Positions 6,831-15,426 of a stretch of 64,000 bases of DNA are shown here, in pieces (positions within the stretch are counted from its first letter, which is position 1; every line of letters starts with the position of its first letter). The notes under the pieces are model-generated. The model searched no databases and was not told where the DNA came from. It saw nothing but the letters and a program-made list of their open reading frames with translations. Origin of the DNA: a virus. Made by a program: the position numbers and the translations under genes. The stretch covers positions 82,526-146,525 of the IMG/VR virus record IMGVR_UViG_3300026488_000015; one strand, written 5' to 3'.

Positions 6831-7990
6831 TATAGACCCTCTACGAATTCTTTTGCTTTACCTAAAGAGTTGGTTTGTTTTTCGATGTGCTCTTTAACCA
6901 TTTTACCCGCAGTTTGTTCTACATCACGAAATGATGTGTTAAGTGACTTCATAACACCACCAAATAATGGTTCGTTTCTATATTTTAAAGCGAATTCTTT
7001 TCTGTTTTCATCAAAATCTTGGAAATACTTTCTTCTTAGTTCTTTAAAAGCAACCACTTGATGATTATAATAATGAGAAACTTTTTCTTCCATTTCAATA
7101 ATCATATCTTTTTTAGGACCTTGTACTAATTGAGCTATAACATCATCGATATTACCATCTAAGATAGTCTTCACTAAAAGATTCTCTCTAAATGCATCAG
7201 GACCAACTAAACCGTGTAATTGGATATAGTGGTCTGTTTTGATTTTTGCCATTTGACCATCTTCAAAAGTAACTACCCAACCTTCGATGTTTGCTTGTGA
7301 AGTTTCTTTGAGTCTTAATAAACCATCGAGTGCTAGATTTTCATTTGGGAAGATTTTAAAGTCTTCAGTCACATTAATATTGAAAATATCAGCTAAAGAT
7401 TTCATTTCTAATTTCTCTAAATAACTTCCATCATTTCTTCTAACTTGTAGTAGTGTCAAAGCATTAGCTACTTCATAATTTAGTACAATTTGATTTTCAA
7501 ATCCAACTAATTCAAAGATTGGAGTAAAATCTCTAATATTACATTCAGTAATAAAATGTTGGAATTCTCTGCTAGTATCATAGATATTTTGTGCCATTAC
7601 AGCTTGTTCTGAAATAAATGACATTTTAGATTTAGCTCTAACTTTGCTATTCGGGAACTCAACAAAAGAGATAACTGAACCGTCTTCTTTATTTTGTACA
7701 CGAGCAACTTTCTTACCTTGTAAATCTTCTGGCATCCACCCTAAAGTTTGACCATAATTGAAGAATTTTTGCATTAAAAGATTTCTTTTCCAAGTGCCAT
7801 CTGGTTGTTCAATGAATGTTAAACCTCTAAGTTCAAATGCTTCATCATTTGCGAAATCAGAAATTGATGCAAGGCGATAATCATACATTACTACATTAAC
7901 ACCTTCAACTTCTCGTTCTGCTTTAATAAATGCTTCATTACGAGCAACAATTTCATCACATTCTTGTTTTGTTTTTAAATAAAATTTCAT
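6830..7990 (-). CDS. rnlA: RNA ligase 1 (T4 Rnl1/gp63-like)
   Basis: ATP-dependent RNA ligase that reseals tRNAs cut by host anticodon nucleases. The nucleotidyltransferase motifs are visible: motif I KEDGS with the adenylated Lys101, motif IIIa-like FELVGF near residue 160, motif IV EGWVV near 236, and motif V KIKT near 249. Length (386 aa) fits T4 Rnl1 (374 aa). The C-terminal ~120 residues match the helical tRNA-binding part. The window also has an Rnl2-like ligase, a P-loop kinase, a nucleotidyltransferase and a CCA enzyme, together a broad RNA-repair set. Confidence 0.93.
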   Translation of the reverse strand: MKFYLKTKQECDEIVARNEAFIKAEREVEGVNVVMYDYRLASISDFANDEAFELRGLTFIEQPDGTWKRNLLMQKFFNYGQTLGWMPEDLQGKKVARVQNKEDGSVISFVEFPNSKVRAKSKMSFISEQAVMAQNIYDTSREFQHFITECNIRDFTPIFELVGFENQIVLNYEVANALTLLQVRRNDGSYLEKLEMKSLADIFNINVTEDFKIFPNENLALDGLLRLKETSQANIEGWVVTFEDGQMAKIKTDHYIQLHGLVGPDAFRENLLVKTILDGNIDDVIAQLVQGPKKDMIIEMEEKVSHYYNHQVVAFKELRRKYFQDFDENRKEFALKYRNEPLFGGVMKSLNTSFRDVEQTAGKMVKEHIEKQTNSLGKAKEFVEGL

Positions 7991-7993
7991 TTC

Positions 7994-8308
7994 TTATCCT
8001 TCTTTTGTTCGTATGATATAATCATCTTGAATTATTTTAGTAAATTCTTTAATAGCTTTAATTTCTTTCTTGTATGGTATAGTGTTATTCAAATCTATCA
8101 TAACATCTTTAAGCGAAATTAGCAGATTTGTTTTGGTTGTTATTTGTTTATTACAAATTCTATCCATATTACTATAAATTTTGAAGCATTCTATTATAAA
8201 GGCCTCAATATTATCAGCACTTCTAAAAGACTTATCAGTTAAATTAAGTTTATTCTTTATAGTGTTAAACAATAATTGGCTTTCGCAGAATGAAGAGAAA
8301 TTATTCAT
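7994..8308 (-). CDS. Hypothetical protein, possible leader peptide (104 aa)
   Basis: Helical lysine-rich protein. The N-terminus MNNFSSFCESQL resembles the capsid-targeting leader but has no late promoter ahead, so packaging is doubtful. Overlaps the upstream gene by 8 bases. No family recognised. Confidence 0.7.
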   Translation of the reverse strand: MNNFSSFCESQLLFNTIKNKLNLTDKSFRSADNIEAFIIECFKIYSNMDRICNKQITTKTNLLISLKDVMIDLNNTIPYKKEIKAIKEFTKIIQDDYIIRTKEG

Positions 8309-8531
8309 CTAGTATCCCTTCTTTGACTAATGCATCTAATTCTTTTCTTAAATTAGGCATCAATCTTTTCATCTTTCTAATATTTTCTGCGTGTCTTACC
8401 GTAGAAAATAATGTACATTCTTTGTCTGAATATTTCTCGTTCAGGCTTTCTTTAAGTTCATTAATTTCTATTAGTACATCAGAAAATTCTGAATCTGTTA
8501 ATGACAATAAATCTTCTTTCGTATAATTCAT
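8301..8531 (-). CDS. Hypothetical helical protein (76 aa)
   Basis: Highly charged helical protein (LTDSEFSDVLIEINELKESL), probably a coiled coil, ending LVKEGILDE. First gene of the RNA ligase 1 operon, 16 bases after the promoter copy, with GAAGGATAAGAA as ribosome-binding site. Confidence 0.75.
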   Translation of the reverse strand: MNYTKEDLLSLTDSEFSDVLIEINELKESLNEKYSDKECTLFSTVRHAENIRKMKRLMPNLRKELDALVKEGILDE

Positions 8532-8546
8532 TTCTTATCCTTCTCT

Positions 8547-8571
8547 CTTTATATGTAATATTATAACATAA
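8547..8571 (-). promoter_or_regulatory. Recurrent TATAAT promoter
   Basis: Canonical copy, with the upstream TTAAGGTTAC box, ahead of the RNA ligase 1 operon. Confidence 0.8.
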
Positions 8572-8588
8572 GTAACCTTAAGACCTTC

Positions 8589-8672
8589 TTAATTTCCAGT
8601 CCGACCACTCTCAGGTTCTACACCTCTTCTACGAGGCATTTGTTTTGCTATTTGTAATGCTGTTAATTTCAT
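8589..8672 (-). CDS. Tiny basic peptide (27 aa)
   Basis: MKLTALQIAKQMPRRRGVEP and seven more residues, preceded by AAAGGATAAGAA at ideal spacing and lying in a gap that would otherwise be empty. Arg-rich centre. Existence rests on the ribosome-binding site and position alone. Confidence 0.5.
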   Translation of the reverse strand: MKLTALQIAKQMPRRRGVEPESGRTGN

Positions 8673-8676
8673 TTTC

Positions 8677-8946
8677 TTATCCTTTATTAGTATAATTGTT
8701 CATTTCATTAATGGATTTTTCTACTAAGATTCTTAAATATTTTGTCTTTTGTTCGTAAGCCTCTTTAGGGGAAGTACCAAACATATTCCAACGGTCATCG
8801 CACTTTAATTGATTGCTTGATGCTTTTATCGTATCTCCGAATTGGTCGATTAGTAAAAAATAACCTCTTAAACCACCATCAAAACTTTTAATAACTTCTA
8901 ATGCTTCTTTTGGATTATCTCTGTGGTAAAATATCTTTTTTAACAT
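8677..8946 (-). CDS. Hypothetical protein (89 aa)
   Basis: Mixed alpha/beta protein with GLRGYFLLIDQFGDTI at its centre and a basic N-terminus (MLKKIFYHRDN). No recognised domain. Follows its own promoter. Confidence 0.72.
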   Translation of the reverse strand: MLKKIFYHRDNPKEALEVIKSFDGGLRGYFLLIDQFGDTIKASSNQLKCDDRWNMFGTSPKEAYEQKTKYLRILVEKSINEMNNYTNKG

Positions 8947-8962
8947 TTTTAGTCCTTATCTC

Positions 8963-8987
8963 TCTTTATATGTAATATTATAACATA
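8963..8987 (-). promoter_or_regulatory. Recurrent TATAAT promoter
   Basis: Canonical copy with TTAAGGTTAC box, upstream of the gene starting at 8946. Confidence 0.8.
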
Positions 8988-9020
8988 AGTAACCTTAAAA
9001 GTAGATTAAGATTATATCAT

Positions 9021-9746
9021 TTATGCATACATTTTGATGTGATTGATTACATCTTGATTATTGTATTGACCCATTTTAAATCTACCTAATGCTGAATTTA
9101 TTATCTCGACATTCGTTAAAGACTTAAACTCTTCTTTTGTAAGAATTGCTTTAAGCATTCTGAAAACTTTCATATCTTTTTTAACAAGACCAAAATGAAC
9201 CTTCTCACCAAAGATGGCATTCATACACTCATATCTATCTGAATACATATTTTTGATAAGATTCAATCTTTTTTCAAGTGAGTATTCTTTAATTCTATTA
9301 GTCATCTTTTTACTAATATCAGCATTAACCTCGACAATAACTGGTGAAGTTTTATAAGAAGTGTTCATAGGTTTTAAATTAAGAGGTGTAGCAACAAGTG
9401 TATGTGCTAATTTAGATAATCTGTCAGCATCTTCATTGAACTCTCTAGGAATCCAATTCAATGTGATGTTAAGACCTTTTGCTAATGTAGATGAAACACC
9501 TTTAGCAGCAACACCTCTATTATCTGTGAATAAATGAGCAGATTCAATATTTCTATCTCTCATATATGTAAGAGTCTTTACTAATGCCATCGTTTCCATA
9601 AGTTCTGAATTATTTTGTGCTTTCGTTTTGTAAGGTAATTCATATCTGATATAGATTTCTTCTTTCGTGTCAAAGTTATAGATACCTATACCACAAAAAC
9701 CTTCGTGGTAACTAGCATCGAAACAGATTTTAGTTTGAGTACTCAT
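9021..9746 (-). CDS. RNase H-fold nuclease (RNase HI-like) with C-terminal extension
   Basis: Residues 1-110 show the RNase HI layout: CFDASYHEG with Asp10, an acidic residue in NNSELMETMALVKTL (Glu48), FTDNRG with Asp75, and a final acidic cluster EFNEDADRLSKLA (Asp106/Asp108). These would bind two metals to cut RNA in RNA-DNA hybrids, for instance primers. The remaining 130 residues are an unrecognised helical domain. T4 RNase H is an unrelated FEN-type enzyme, so this is a different solution. Confidence 0.82.
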   Translation of the reverse strand: MSTQTKICFDASYHEGFCGIGIYNFDTKEEIYIRYELPYKTKAQNNSELMETMALVKTLTYMRDRNIESAHLFTDNRGVAAKGVSSTLAKGLNITLNWIPREFNEDADRLSKLAHTLVATPLNLKPMNTSYKTSPVIVEVNADISKKMTNRIKEYSLEKRLNLIKNMYSDRYECMNAIFGEKVHFGLVKKDMKVFRMLKAILTKEEFKSLTNVEIINSALGRFKMGQYNNQDVINHIKMYA

Positions 9747-9764
9747 TTTAAATTCCTTTTGTCT

Positions 9765-9789
9765 CTTTATATGTAATATTATAACATAA
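9765..9789 (-). promoter_or_regulatory. Recurrent TATAAT promoter
   Basis: Canonical copy ahead of the RNase H-like gene. Confidence 0.8.
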
Positions 9790-9806
9790 AGAACCTTAGA
9801 GCTTTA

Positions 9807-10319
9807 TTAAGAGATTACGGTAACATTTTTCTGTGATTTATATTTTAGTAGTGCTTCGATTATTAGAGGGCTTTTCTTTGGGTTGATGGATACATTAGTT
9901 CTATCTAAAATTAGCACATTATTAACAAAATGAATAATTTCATCAAAGAATACTAGTGAATCAGAACCTAGAGTCAAATATCTACCTTCTTGGTCAATCT
10001 TGAGGTATTCGTATCCTAATGGTAACGATTCTAAAATCTCATCGAATTTTGGGTAGTTTAAGTGGTCTTTAAGACCTAATACTAATTCTTTGATATTATC
10101 TGGTATCTCGTGTTGCACTTCAAAAGGTTCAACCCAAGAGGTGCTCTTATTATATTTCGCGTGGTCACCGTGTGGTTTGCCTGTGTATAGAAAGAACCCT
10201 TTATGACCAGAGCCGTTTTTTTCTGTTCTAAGAATCCACGAATCGTATTCTTCTAAGTACATAACGGCTACATCTTCCATTGTAAGAGGGAATGCTATGT
10301 TATTTGTGTTTACTTCCAT
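9807..10319 (-). CDS. Hypothetical protein (170 aa)
   Basis: Unknown alpha/beta protein. Residues 30-60 are aromatic and glycine-rich (GSGHKGFFLYTGKPHGDHAKY), with histidines that could bind metal. The start abuts the stop of the upstream gene by one base. Confidence 0.75.
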   Translation of the reverse strand: MEVNTNNIAFPLTMEDVAVMYLEEYDSWILRTEKNGSGHKGFFLYTGKPHGDHAKYNKSTSWVEPFEVQHEIPDNIKELVLGLKDHLNYPKFDEILESLPLGYEYLKIDQEGRYLTLGSDSLVFFDEIIHFVNNVLILDRTNVSINPKKSPLIIEALLKYKSQKNVTVIS

Positions 10320-10546
10320 TAGTACACCCCATTTTCTAATTTAATAAGAGGACCTTTGATATTGTATATTTCTATATGAGGCATCTTATCATATTTCCCA
10401 TTTAGTAGCTCCTTATAATAAATATAAGCTTCTTCAGAATCTAAAAAACATCCTAGTTCTTGATTATTCCGACCATCATAAACCCTATACATATTATAAG
10501 CTTCTATATCGATTGACATCTGCTCGTAAAATTCTTTGTAACCCAT
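10319..10546 (-). CDS. Hypothetical protein (75 aa)
   Basis: Tyr-rich small protein (MGYKEFYEQMSIDIEAYNMY) with two short helices and a beta tail. Ribosome-binding site AAAGGATAAT. Not recognised. Confidence 0.7.
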   Translation of the reverse strand: MGYKEFYEQMSIDIEAYNMYRVYDGRNNQELGCFLDSEEAYIYYKELLNGKYDKMPHIEIYNIKGPLIKLENGVY

Positions 10547-10604
10547 AATTATCCTTTGTTCTCTGTGAAGCTAGTAAGCTAATATACCCAGCGTGAGGCT
10601 ATGA

Positions 10605-10814
10605 CTAAGGCTCGTTTCCAGAATCTCGTTCATATCGTAATAAAATATCTGTCTCTATCTCTTTAAGCTTCTCAGCAATATCGTAATAGCATTCAGAATA
10701 GCAATCTTCACATAAATGTAAGTGAGTACCATATTTGTCGTGTTGTTCATTTAATGAAGCTGTAAGGTGGTGTTCACCAACCCCTCCACATAAATCGCAT
10801 TGTAAATCTTTCAT
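10605..10814 (-). CDS. Small zinc-finger protein (69 aa)
   Basis: CDLCGG at residues 6-11 and CEDCYSEC at about 35-42 make a four-cysteine zinc site, followed by an amphipathic helix. Four-base overlap with the membrane gene upstream. Confidence 0.75.
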   Translation of the reverse strand: MKDLQCDLCGGVGEHHLTASLNEQHDKYGTHLHLCEDCYSECYYDIAEKLKEIETDILLRYERDSGNEP

Positions 10815-11071
10815 TGATTAACCTTTCTAAGCTTCTGTACTTTTTCCCATCGTTCAAAATCTTCTGAATCTAAAGCCATCGGGTCTTTTTCTTGTACTTT
10901 TATTCCAAAATGTCTAGGTTGAAATTGAGCACCTGACATAATAATGGCAACTATAATAGTCCACTCACTCCAACCTAGAATGATTATGAGGTACAGAAAT
11001 ATACCCCAAATCATTCCTTCATAAAGCACTGTGTACAATAAGAAGTAAAATAATCTAGTTGAGTCTTTCAT
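10811..11071 (-). CDS. Small membrane protein (86 aa)
   Basis: Hydrophobic segments at about residues 8-30 and 33-48, then a charged cytosolic tail (EDFERWEKVQKLRK). Coupled by one-base overlap to the gene starting at 11580. Unknown. Confidence 0.75.
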   Translation of the reverse strand: MKDSTRLFYFLLYTVLYEGMIWGIFLYLIIILGWSEWTIIVAIIMSGAQFQPRHFGIKVQEKDPMALDSEDFERWEKVQKLRKVNQ

Positions 11072-11580
11072 TAGAGGTCCTCCAAAATATTATCTACATT
11101 TGCAAAGAATACGGTGTTATAAGAACCATCGTATCCCTCGAATGTAACATAAGATGTACTATCTTCTATTTCAATGTCTTCAATGGTTAAAACGCAACCT
11201 AACGAAAACTGCTCTTTCATTCTTTTTTGGTCGTTTGCGTAACCATTATTAGGGAATGCAAAGACTACCCTACTACCCGCTTCAGAATATATATCCATCA
11301 CGGGTCTAGTACCTATAATAGTGTTTGGTATTTTGTCTTCTATTGTGACTTCATCAACGGGGTCAAACGAAATATTCAGCTGTACCCGAGTACCAACCAT
11401 ATCCACTTCATAAATATCTAACTCATTTAATCTTGATTCTGCTTGGGCAATAATAATTTCTTTTCTCGTATGTAGTCTAGCTCTACTAATGTTAGCACCG
11501 AACTCGGTGCTGCTGTTAATATACGATACCAAATAAGGGTAATTATTCTCGCCCTTTTTCTTTAAATAGTAGTTTTTCAT
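11071..11580 (-). CDS. Hypothetical beta-rich protein (169 aa)
   Basis: Long runs of alternating hydrophobic residues (RVQLNISFDPVDEVTIEDK; SRVVFAFPN) suggest a mainly beta fold. The end ANVDNILEDL is a short acidic tail. No known family. Confidence 0.75.
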   Translation of the reverse strand: MKNYYLKKKGENNYPYLVSYINSSTEFGANISRARLHTRKEIIIAQAESRLNELDIYEVDMVGTRVQLNISFDPVDEVTIEDKIPNTIIGTRPVMDIYSEAGSRVVFAFPNNGYANDQKRMKEQFSLGCVLTIEDIEIEDSTSYVTFEGYDGSYNTVFFANVDNILEDL

Positions 11581-11588
11581 AGTTTTCC

Positions 11589-11900
11589 TTATACAAAAAA
11601 TGCCATCTGAAGAGCCAGAAGCTCATCACTGGTTAATGGTTTAATATTGCTCTTTGTACCTTTACTGAATACATAAACAGAATTCCTAGTACTGATAGAA
11701 ATCTCGTAATAGTGGCGTGAAACTTCGTTGTACTCTATTTTTTCTATTGTAGATGTACTATATCTACCGTGTCGCAAATCAAAATTGCAATCAGTAGCAT
11801 CGAATGTAAAACTAGCAGTCATATCGATATGTAATTTACATTCTTTACCTACGATTTCATCAGCATTAGAATTTGTTGTGCTTAGTAATGTTGTGGTCAT
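11589..11900 (-). CDS. Hypothetical beta-rich protein (103 aa)
   Basis: Thr/Ser-rich N-terminus, then beta segments (ECKLHIDMTASFTFDATDCNF) and ending LALQMAFFV. Preceded by AAAGGAAAAAT and a promoter copy. Not recognised. Confidence 0.72.
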   Translation of the reverse strand: MTTTLLSTTNSNADEIVGKECKLHIDMTASFTFDATDCNFDLRHGRYSTSTIEKIEYNEVSRHYYEISISTRNSVYVFSKGTKSNIKPLTSDELLALQMAFFV

Positions 11901-11915
11901 TATTTTTCCTTTTCT

Positions 11916-11940
11916 CTTTATATGTAATATTATAACACAA
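11916..11940 (-). promoter_or_regulatory. Recurrent TATAAT promoter
   Basis: Copy with GTGTTATAATATTAC instead of ATGTTATAAT; ahead of the gene at 11900. Confidence 0.75.
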
Positions 11941-11959
11941 AGTAGCTTAAACCTTCTTT

Positions 11960-12151
11960 TTAAGTATCATTTGGTTCTCTCCAAGTGCCAAAATTATATG
12001 TCTCACCATTAAATGGCTTCCATAAATCAAAATATAGTATTTTTGTTTGTGTTTTATTCCAACATCTGATTTGTGTATCGGTGTGCTCGATAAACTCTCT
12101 TATCTGATAATGAGTTTTATGCCATTCATTTTTTCTAACAAATATTAACAT
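11960..12151 (-). CDS. Hypothetical protein (63 aa)
   Basis: Aromatic, basic small protein (WHKTHYQIREFIEHTDTQIR) that looks like a single beta-sheet domain. Alone between two promoter copies, so monocistronic. Confidence 0.68.
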   Translation of the reverse strand: MLIFVRKNEWHKTHYQIREFIEHTDTQIRCWNKTQTKILYFDLWKPFNGETYNFGTWREPNDT

Positions 12152-12168
12152 TATAATTCCTTTTCTCT

Positions 12169-12193
12169 CTTTATATGTAATATTATAACATAC
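12169..12193 (-). promoter_or_regulatory. Recurrent TATAAT promoter
   Basis: Copy whose upstream box is TTAAGGTGGC; ahead of the gene at 12151. Confidence 0.78.
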
Positions 12194-12210
12194 TAAAGAT
12201 AAGAGCCACC

Positions 12211-13026
12211 TTAAAGCAACATTGCTGGTGCTTTCTTACAAACTCGGTCAAAATCAAGATTGATAACATCTTTAATCTTATCTATATAATTCAAGCCCAT
12301 TTTCTCAAAAGATACTAATAGATTGCTTAGATATTTTTGTCTGAATGCTAGTGCTGATATTCTATCTGTAAAAATATAAACAGGCTGTCTATAATTTATT
12401 TTTGAAGAAGGTGTGGATAACGATATTGTTTCTTTACCTGATTCAGTAAATACTTTTAATGCCGTTACTGAATCGGATTGACCTTGAATAAACGAACCAG
12501 TAGCCTTATATACATCAAAACGCCATTCTGAAGGAACGGAGAGTGAGTTCCATTTATATATAGCACCAGGCATAACATAATATGTTTCGCCTCTTTTAAC
12601 ATCATCGAAGATATTTTCTACCATATTTTCTGCATCTTTAAATAATGAATAATCATAACCAATATTCAGCGTCTTAAAAAGATGTCTAGGTATATCAAAG
12701 ACCGTAGTTATTTCTGTGTTTTCTTTCATCTTATCTTTCATATACATTTCATCTTCTGTGGTGCTAATTTTATATTGTTTCTTTAATTGTATAATACGAT
12801 TCATTTGACCTACACTAGAAGTGTGGTTAATATGAATGAATAGTTCAATGAACTTCTTCCATTCAGATGTCTTAGCAGTGAGCTTTGGTGTCCTAGGTTT
12901 CGAACCTAAAGGGTACATTCTAAAACCACAACATTCAGCCCCACCTTTATTTGATTTGAGACAATACAAACATATAGATTTACTATGTGATGCTTTAGGT
13001 TTTCTCAATTCTTCTCTATATTTCAT
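12211..13026 (-). CDS. Hypothetical protein with N-terminal zinc-ribbon (271 aa)
   Basis: CLYCLKSNKGGAECCGF at residues 19-35 is a likely zinc site. The middle (residues 60-130) is helical and basic, the C-terminal half mixed. It ends KKAPAMLL, a weak match to the PHLFL tag. A nucleic-acid role is possible from the finger and basic charge, but no catalytic motif is visible. Confidence 0.75.
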   Translation of the reverse strand: MKYREELRKPKASHSKSICLYCLKSNKGGAECCGFRMYPLGSKPRTPKLTAKTSEWKKFIELFIHINHTSSVGQMNRIIQLKKQYKISTTEDEMYMKDKMKENTEITTVFDIPRHLFKTLNIGYDYSLFKDAENMVENIFDDVKRGETYYVMPGAIYKWNSLSVPSEWRFDVYKATGSFIQGQSDSVTALKVFTESGKETISLSTPSSKINYRQPVYIFTDRISALAFRQKYLSNLLVSFEKMGLNYIDKIKDVINLDFDRVCKKAPAMLL

Positions 13027-13041
13027 TTCTTAATCCTTATT

Positions 13042-13251
13042 TTAACAGCTTCCCCACCTAAAAGATTGTAATGCTGTCTCTCCACAGTCTTCACCAACAA
13101 AGAAACCAAATTCTTCTAACAAATCTATATCTTCTTCAGATACTTCCTCTGGTTCTACACCACAAATACATAAAATATCGTGTGCACAAAATGTTCTAAA
13201 ATCGTGATTATATTTCTCTATAATCATAAGTGCTTTTATTAAATCGTTCAT
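13042..13251 (-). CDS. Hypothetical acidic protein (69 aa)
   Basis: Cys-containing acidic protein (CAHDILCICGVEPEEVSEED) ending FRWGSC. Two Cys at the front and one at the very end could bind metal or form a disulfide. Unknown. Confidence 0.7.
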   Translation of the reverse strand: MNDLIKALMIIEKYNHDFRTFCAHDILCICGVEPEEVSEEDIDLLEEFGFFVGEDCGETALQSFRWGSC

Positions 13252-13261
13252 TTATATCCTT

Positions 13262-13492
13262 TTAACAGCGCATTAAACCATTGGCATTAAGATAGTCCAC
13301 TATACATTTATAATGGAAACCTACATATTTTCCATTGTAAGTGACGGCACTACCAGAAACACCTTGAGTGTACATAAAAGTTTTTTGTGTGTCTTCTTTC
13401 TCTTCGTAAGAGATTCCTTCTTCATCGAGAATAGCTTTGATTACTGTATTTCTATTCTCGTAGCCTTTGGCGTAAAATAGCAAAAACTTCAT
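13262..13492 (-). CDS. Thioredoxin-fold / glutaredoxin-like protein lacking CxxC (76 aa)
   Basis: The order of elements suggests a small Trx fold: beta KFLLFYAKG, helix NTVIKAILDEEGISYEE, beta, then SGSAVTYNGKYVGFHYKCIVDYL, like the glutaredoxin cis-Pro and GG-helix region. The active CxxC is absent, so redox catalysis is unlikely. Overlaps the RNA ligase 2 stop by four bases. Confidence 0.6.
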   Translation of the reverse strand: MKFLLFYAKGYENRNTVIKAILDEEGISYEEKEDTQKTFMYTQGVSGSAVTYNGKYVGFHYKCIVDYLNANGLMRC

Positions 13493-14640
13493 AGCACTTT
13501 ACTTTTGAAGTACTGTACTGCTGCTTTACTGATATTTCCGTTAAGAACTTTCGGTTCAAAACCTTCATCTATCATATCTTGTGTATGCTCTTTAACGACA
13601 TCACGCATAACAAGTCCAAGAAATTCTTTCATATCGGTCATACCAATCCTAGTCTCATCGCCATTATGTGTAGCATTAATGATTTCTTGGTACATTTGCT
13701 CTAAACGACCTTCAGTACAAGCAATATCATTAACAAATGCTCTTTTACGGTTTTCGAGTGCTTCATCGACTGGTTTAAGAACCTTAACTTTTCCTGAACC
13801 TTTTGAATGCTCTTCACCTTTTACTTTAAATCTGTACACTTCATCTTTGTAATCGAATGTGAACACATATCCTTCAGCAATATTGTTATCGATACCAAAT
13901 TGTTTACCTACTGGTGAATCTTGTTCAATCTCATCAACTAATTTAATAAGAGTATTTTGCGACATCTTAGCATCATTAAAATCGATTACAATTTCTACTG
14001 TTGGAAAATTCATAATGTTATAGATGTTTTTGTCTTCATTTGAAACCCATTTTGTTCTCATATCATCCGTAATATATGATGGGTCTACAAAACCTTTAGG
14101 TAGAGAAACCGTAGTTTTCGTTTCTAACCATTTAGCACTTTCAGGTATTTCAGCACCATCATTACCAATTTGTGGTTCGATAGGAGATACTTTGAAATAT
14201 TGAAAAATCATACTTCTCTTATCAAGACCAGTCAATGCTGATTTCTTTTGAACATTGCCACCACTCCACTCAAAGTAAACAGAAATGATATGTTTGTTCA
14301 AATCGATACTGTATTCATTAGCAAGACCAAAGATGATTTCTGCCCATTCATTCTCATAAGCATAAGTTTGGAATGCACAACCAGCATTATCTTTTTCTGG
14401 TGTGATAATATTTTTACGAGATTGAACCCAAAAACCATCTGGGATTGAATAACATACAGAGGCATTAGTCCCGTGAATCTTTTCAGAACCAGTTGCTACA
14501 ATAGTAGGCGACAAAGCTGTTCTATCCATAGTTACTTCTTTAGTAACCTCATCGTATGACACAAATTGTGCTTGTCTTTGTAAATTTTTTGTTACTGTGC
14601 TGAATTGGTCAATACTGCCGTATGTGATAAATCTTTTCAT
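13489..14640 (-). CDS. rnlB: RNA ligase 2 family (T4 Rnl2/gp24.1-like)
   Basis: Seals nicks in duplex RNA. Motif I is SEKIHGTN with adenylated Lys54, the Rnl2 signature. Motif III-like SVYFEWSGG is near residue 120, motif IV EGYVF near 266 and motif V FKVKG near 281. At 383 residues it is longer than T4 Rnl2 (334); the C-terminal ~90 residues are helical, like the Rnl2 C-domain. It has its own promoter, so it can be expressed apart from Rnl1. Confidence 0.92.
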   Translation of the reverse strand: MKRFITYGSIDQFSTVTKNLQRQAQFVSYDEVTKEVTMDRTALSPTIVATGSEKIHGTNASVCYSIPDGFWVQSRKNIITPEKDNAGCAFQTYAYENEWAEIIFGLANEYSIDLNKHIISVYFEWSGGNVQKKSALTGLDKRSMIFQYFKVSPIEPQIGNDGAEIPESAKWLETKTTVSLPKGFVDPSYITDDMRTKWVSNEDKNIYNIMNFPTVEIVIDFNDAKMSQNTLIKLVDEIEQDSPVGKQFGIDNNIAEGYVFTFDYKDEVYRFKVKGEEHSKGSGKVKVLKPVDEALENRKRAFVNDIACTEGRLEQMYQEIINATHNGDETRIGMTDMKEFLGLVMRDVVKEHTQDMIDEGFEPKVLNGNISKAAVQYFKSKVL

Positions 14641-14660
14641 TTTCTTTCCTTCTTATTTTG

Positions 14661-14681
14661 TATATGTAGTATTATAACATA
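14661..14681 (-). promoter_or_regulatory. Recurrent TATAAT promoter
   Basis: Copy with TATAATACTACATAT; ahead of RNA ligase 2. Confidence 0.75.
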
Positions 14682-14699
14682 GTATTACTTAAAGCCTTC

Positions 14700-14900
14700 T
14701 TAAATTCGCTCACCCAAAAAGAAAGGGAGTTCATCCAACGGGTATGCGTTTGTGTCATTTTGGTATCTGTCTTTTAGTACTGTAAATGAATCTTTATCAA
14801 CATAAACTGCCGCATCAGCCTCAAAAAGTGTTTTCATATTTTTGGGTATAATATCACCATCTTTAATGTTTACATCTTTTGTTCTGTATATGATAATCAT
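14700..14900 (-). CDS. Hypothetical protein (66 aa)
   Basis: Start at ATG 14900, which has AAAGGATAAGA upstream; a longer reading would overlap the neighbouring gene. MIIIYRTKDVNIKDGDIIP suggests a small beta domain, and the end reads FFLGERI. Unknown. Confidence 0.72.
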   Translation of the reverse strand: MIIIYRTKDVNIKDGDIIPKNMKTLFEADAAVYVDKDSFTVLKDRYQNDTNAYPLDELPFFLGERI

Positions 14901-14902
14901 TC

Positions 14903-15070
14903 TTATCCTTTGATTTGTACCAGAATAACATCTGTAATCGGTACAGTAATCTGCATATACCAATTACTAAGCGTTACTTCATCTTCTTTAACTGAAATTA
15001 CTTTATAGTTTTCGTGTGTTTTTAGGAATGGATGGAATCCATTATATTGTACTGTGTCATCTTTTTCCAT
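14903..15070 (-). CDS. Hypothetical SH3-like protein (55 aa)
   Basis: Start placed at ATG 15070, one base after the stop of a 45-residue gene; the longer form would overlap that gene. MEKDDTVQYNGFHPFLKTHE, then a valine-rich beta region, fits a small barrel domain. Not identified. Confidence 0.65.
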   Translation of the reverse strand: MEKDDTVQYNGFHPFLKTHENYKVISVKEDEVTLSNWYMQITVPITDVILVQIKG

Positions 15071-15071
15071 T

Positions 15072-15209
15072 CTATTGTCTCTCAACTTTATAATCTTTTG
15101 CTTTGTCATAAAACAGAGCAATAGCATTCAATTCTCTAACGCTGTATTCATCAATCTCGATGAGTTTAGATTTACCTGATTTGTGTGTGATTTTAAATTG
15201 TGTAAACAT
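15072..15209 (-). CDS. Hypothetical protein (45 aa)
   Basis: MFTQFKITHKSGKSKLIEID and 25 more residues. The ATG overlaps the previous stop (TAATG) and the stop is one base before the next ATG. GGAGATATATA precedes the start. Small basic beta-alpha protein of unknown role. Confidence 0.65.
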   Translation of the reverse strand: MFTQFKITHKSGKSKLIEIDEYSVRELNAIALFYDKAKDYKVERQ

Positions 15210-15418
15210 TATATATCTCCATTTCTAGCTTCTTCAGCTCTGTAACCACGAATGTCTGCTCTACGAAGGTTCTCTTTAACCTGAGCAACTCCGATGTCTC
15301 TAGCACTCTCTAAAGCACTCTCTGTGCTCATCTGACAATCATCATTCCAAGAACCGTTATTAAAACTTCGTACTGATAATTCGATTTCTGTGATTTCTGT
15401 TTGAGTTAATTCTTTCAT
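15209..15418 (-). CDS. Hypothetical helical protein (69 aa)
   Basis: Acidic helices (ELTQTEITEIELSVRSF; ALESARDIGVAQVKENLRRAD). First gene of a four-gene run after its own promoter. Not recognised. Confidence 0.72.
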   Translation of the reverse strand: MKELTQTEITEIELSVRSFNNGSWNDDCQMSTESALESARDIGVAQVKENLRRADIRGYRAEEARNGDI

Positions 15419-15426
15419 TTCTTATC

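Noticed and set aside
12890-12910. TTCGAACC, like a tRNA T-loop
   Set aside because: It is inside a clear protein gene and no acceptor, anticodon or D arms surround it. No tRNA gene was found anywhere in the window.
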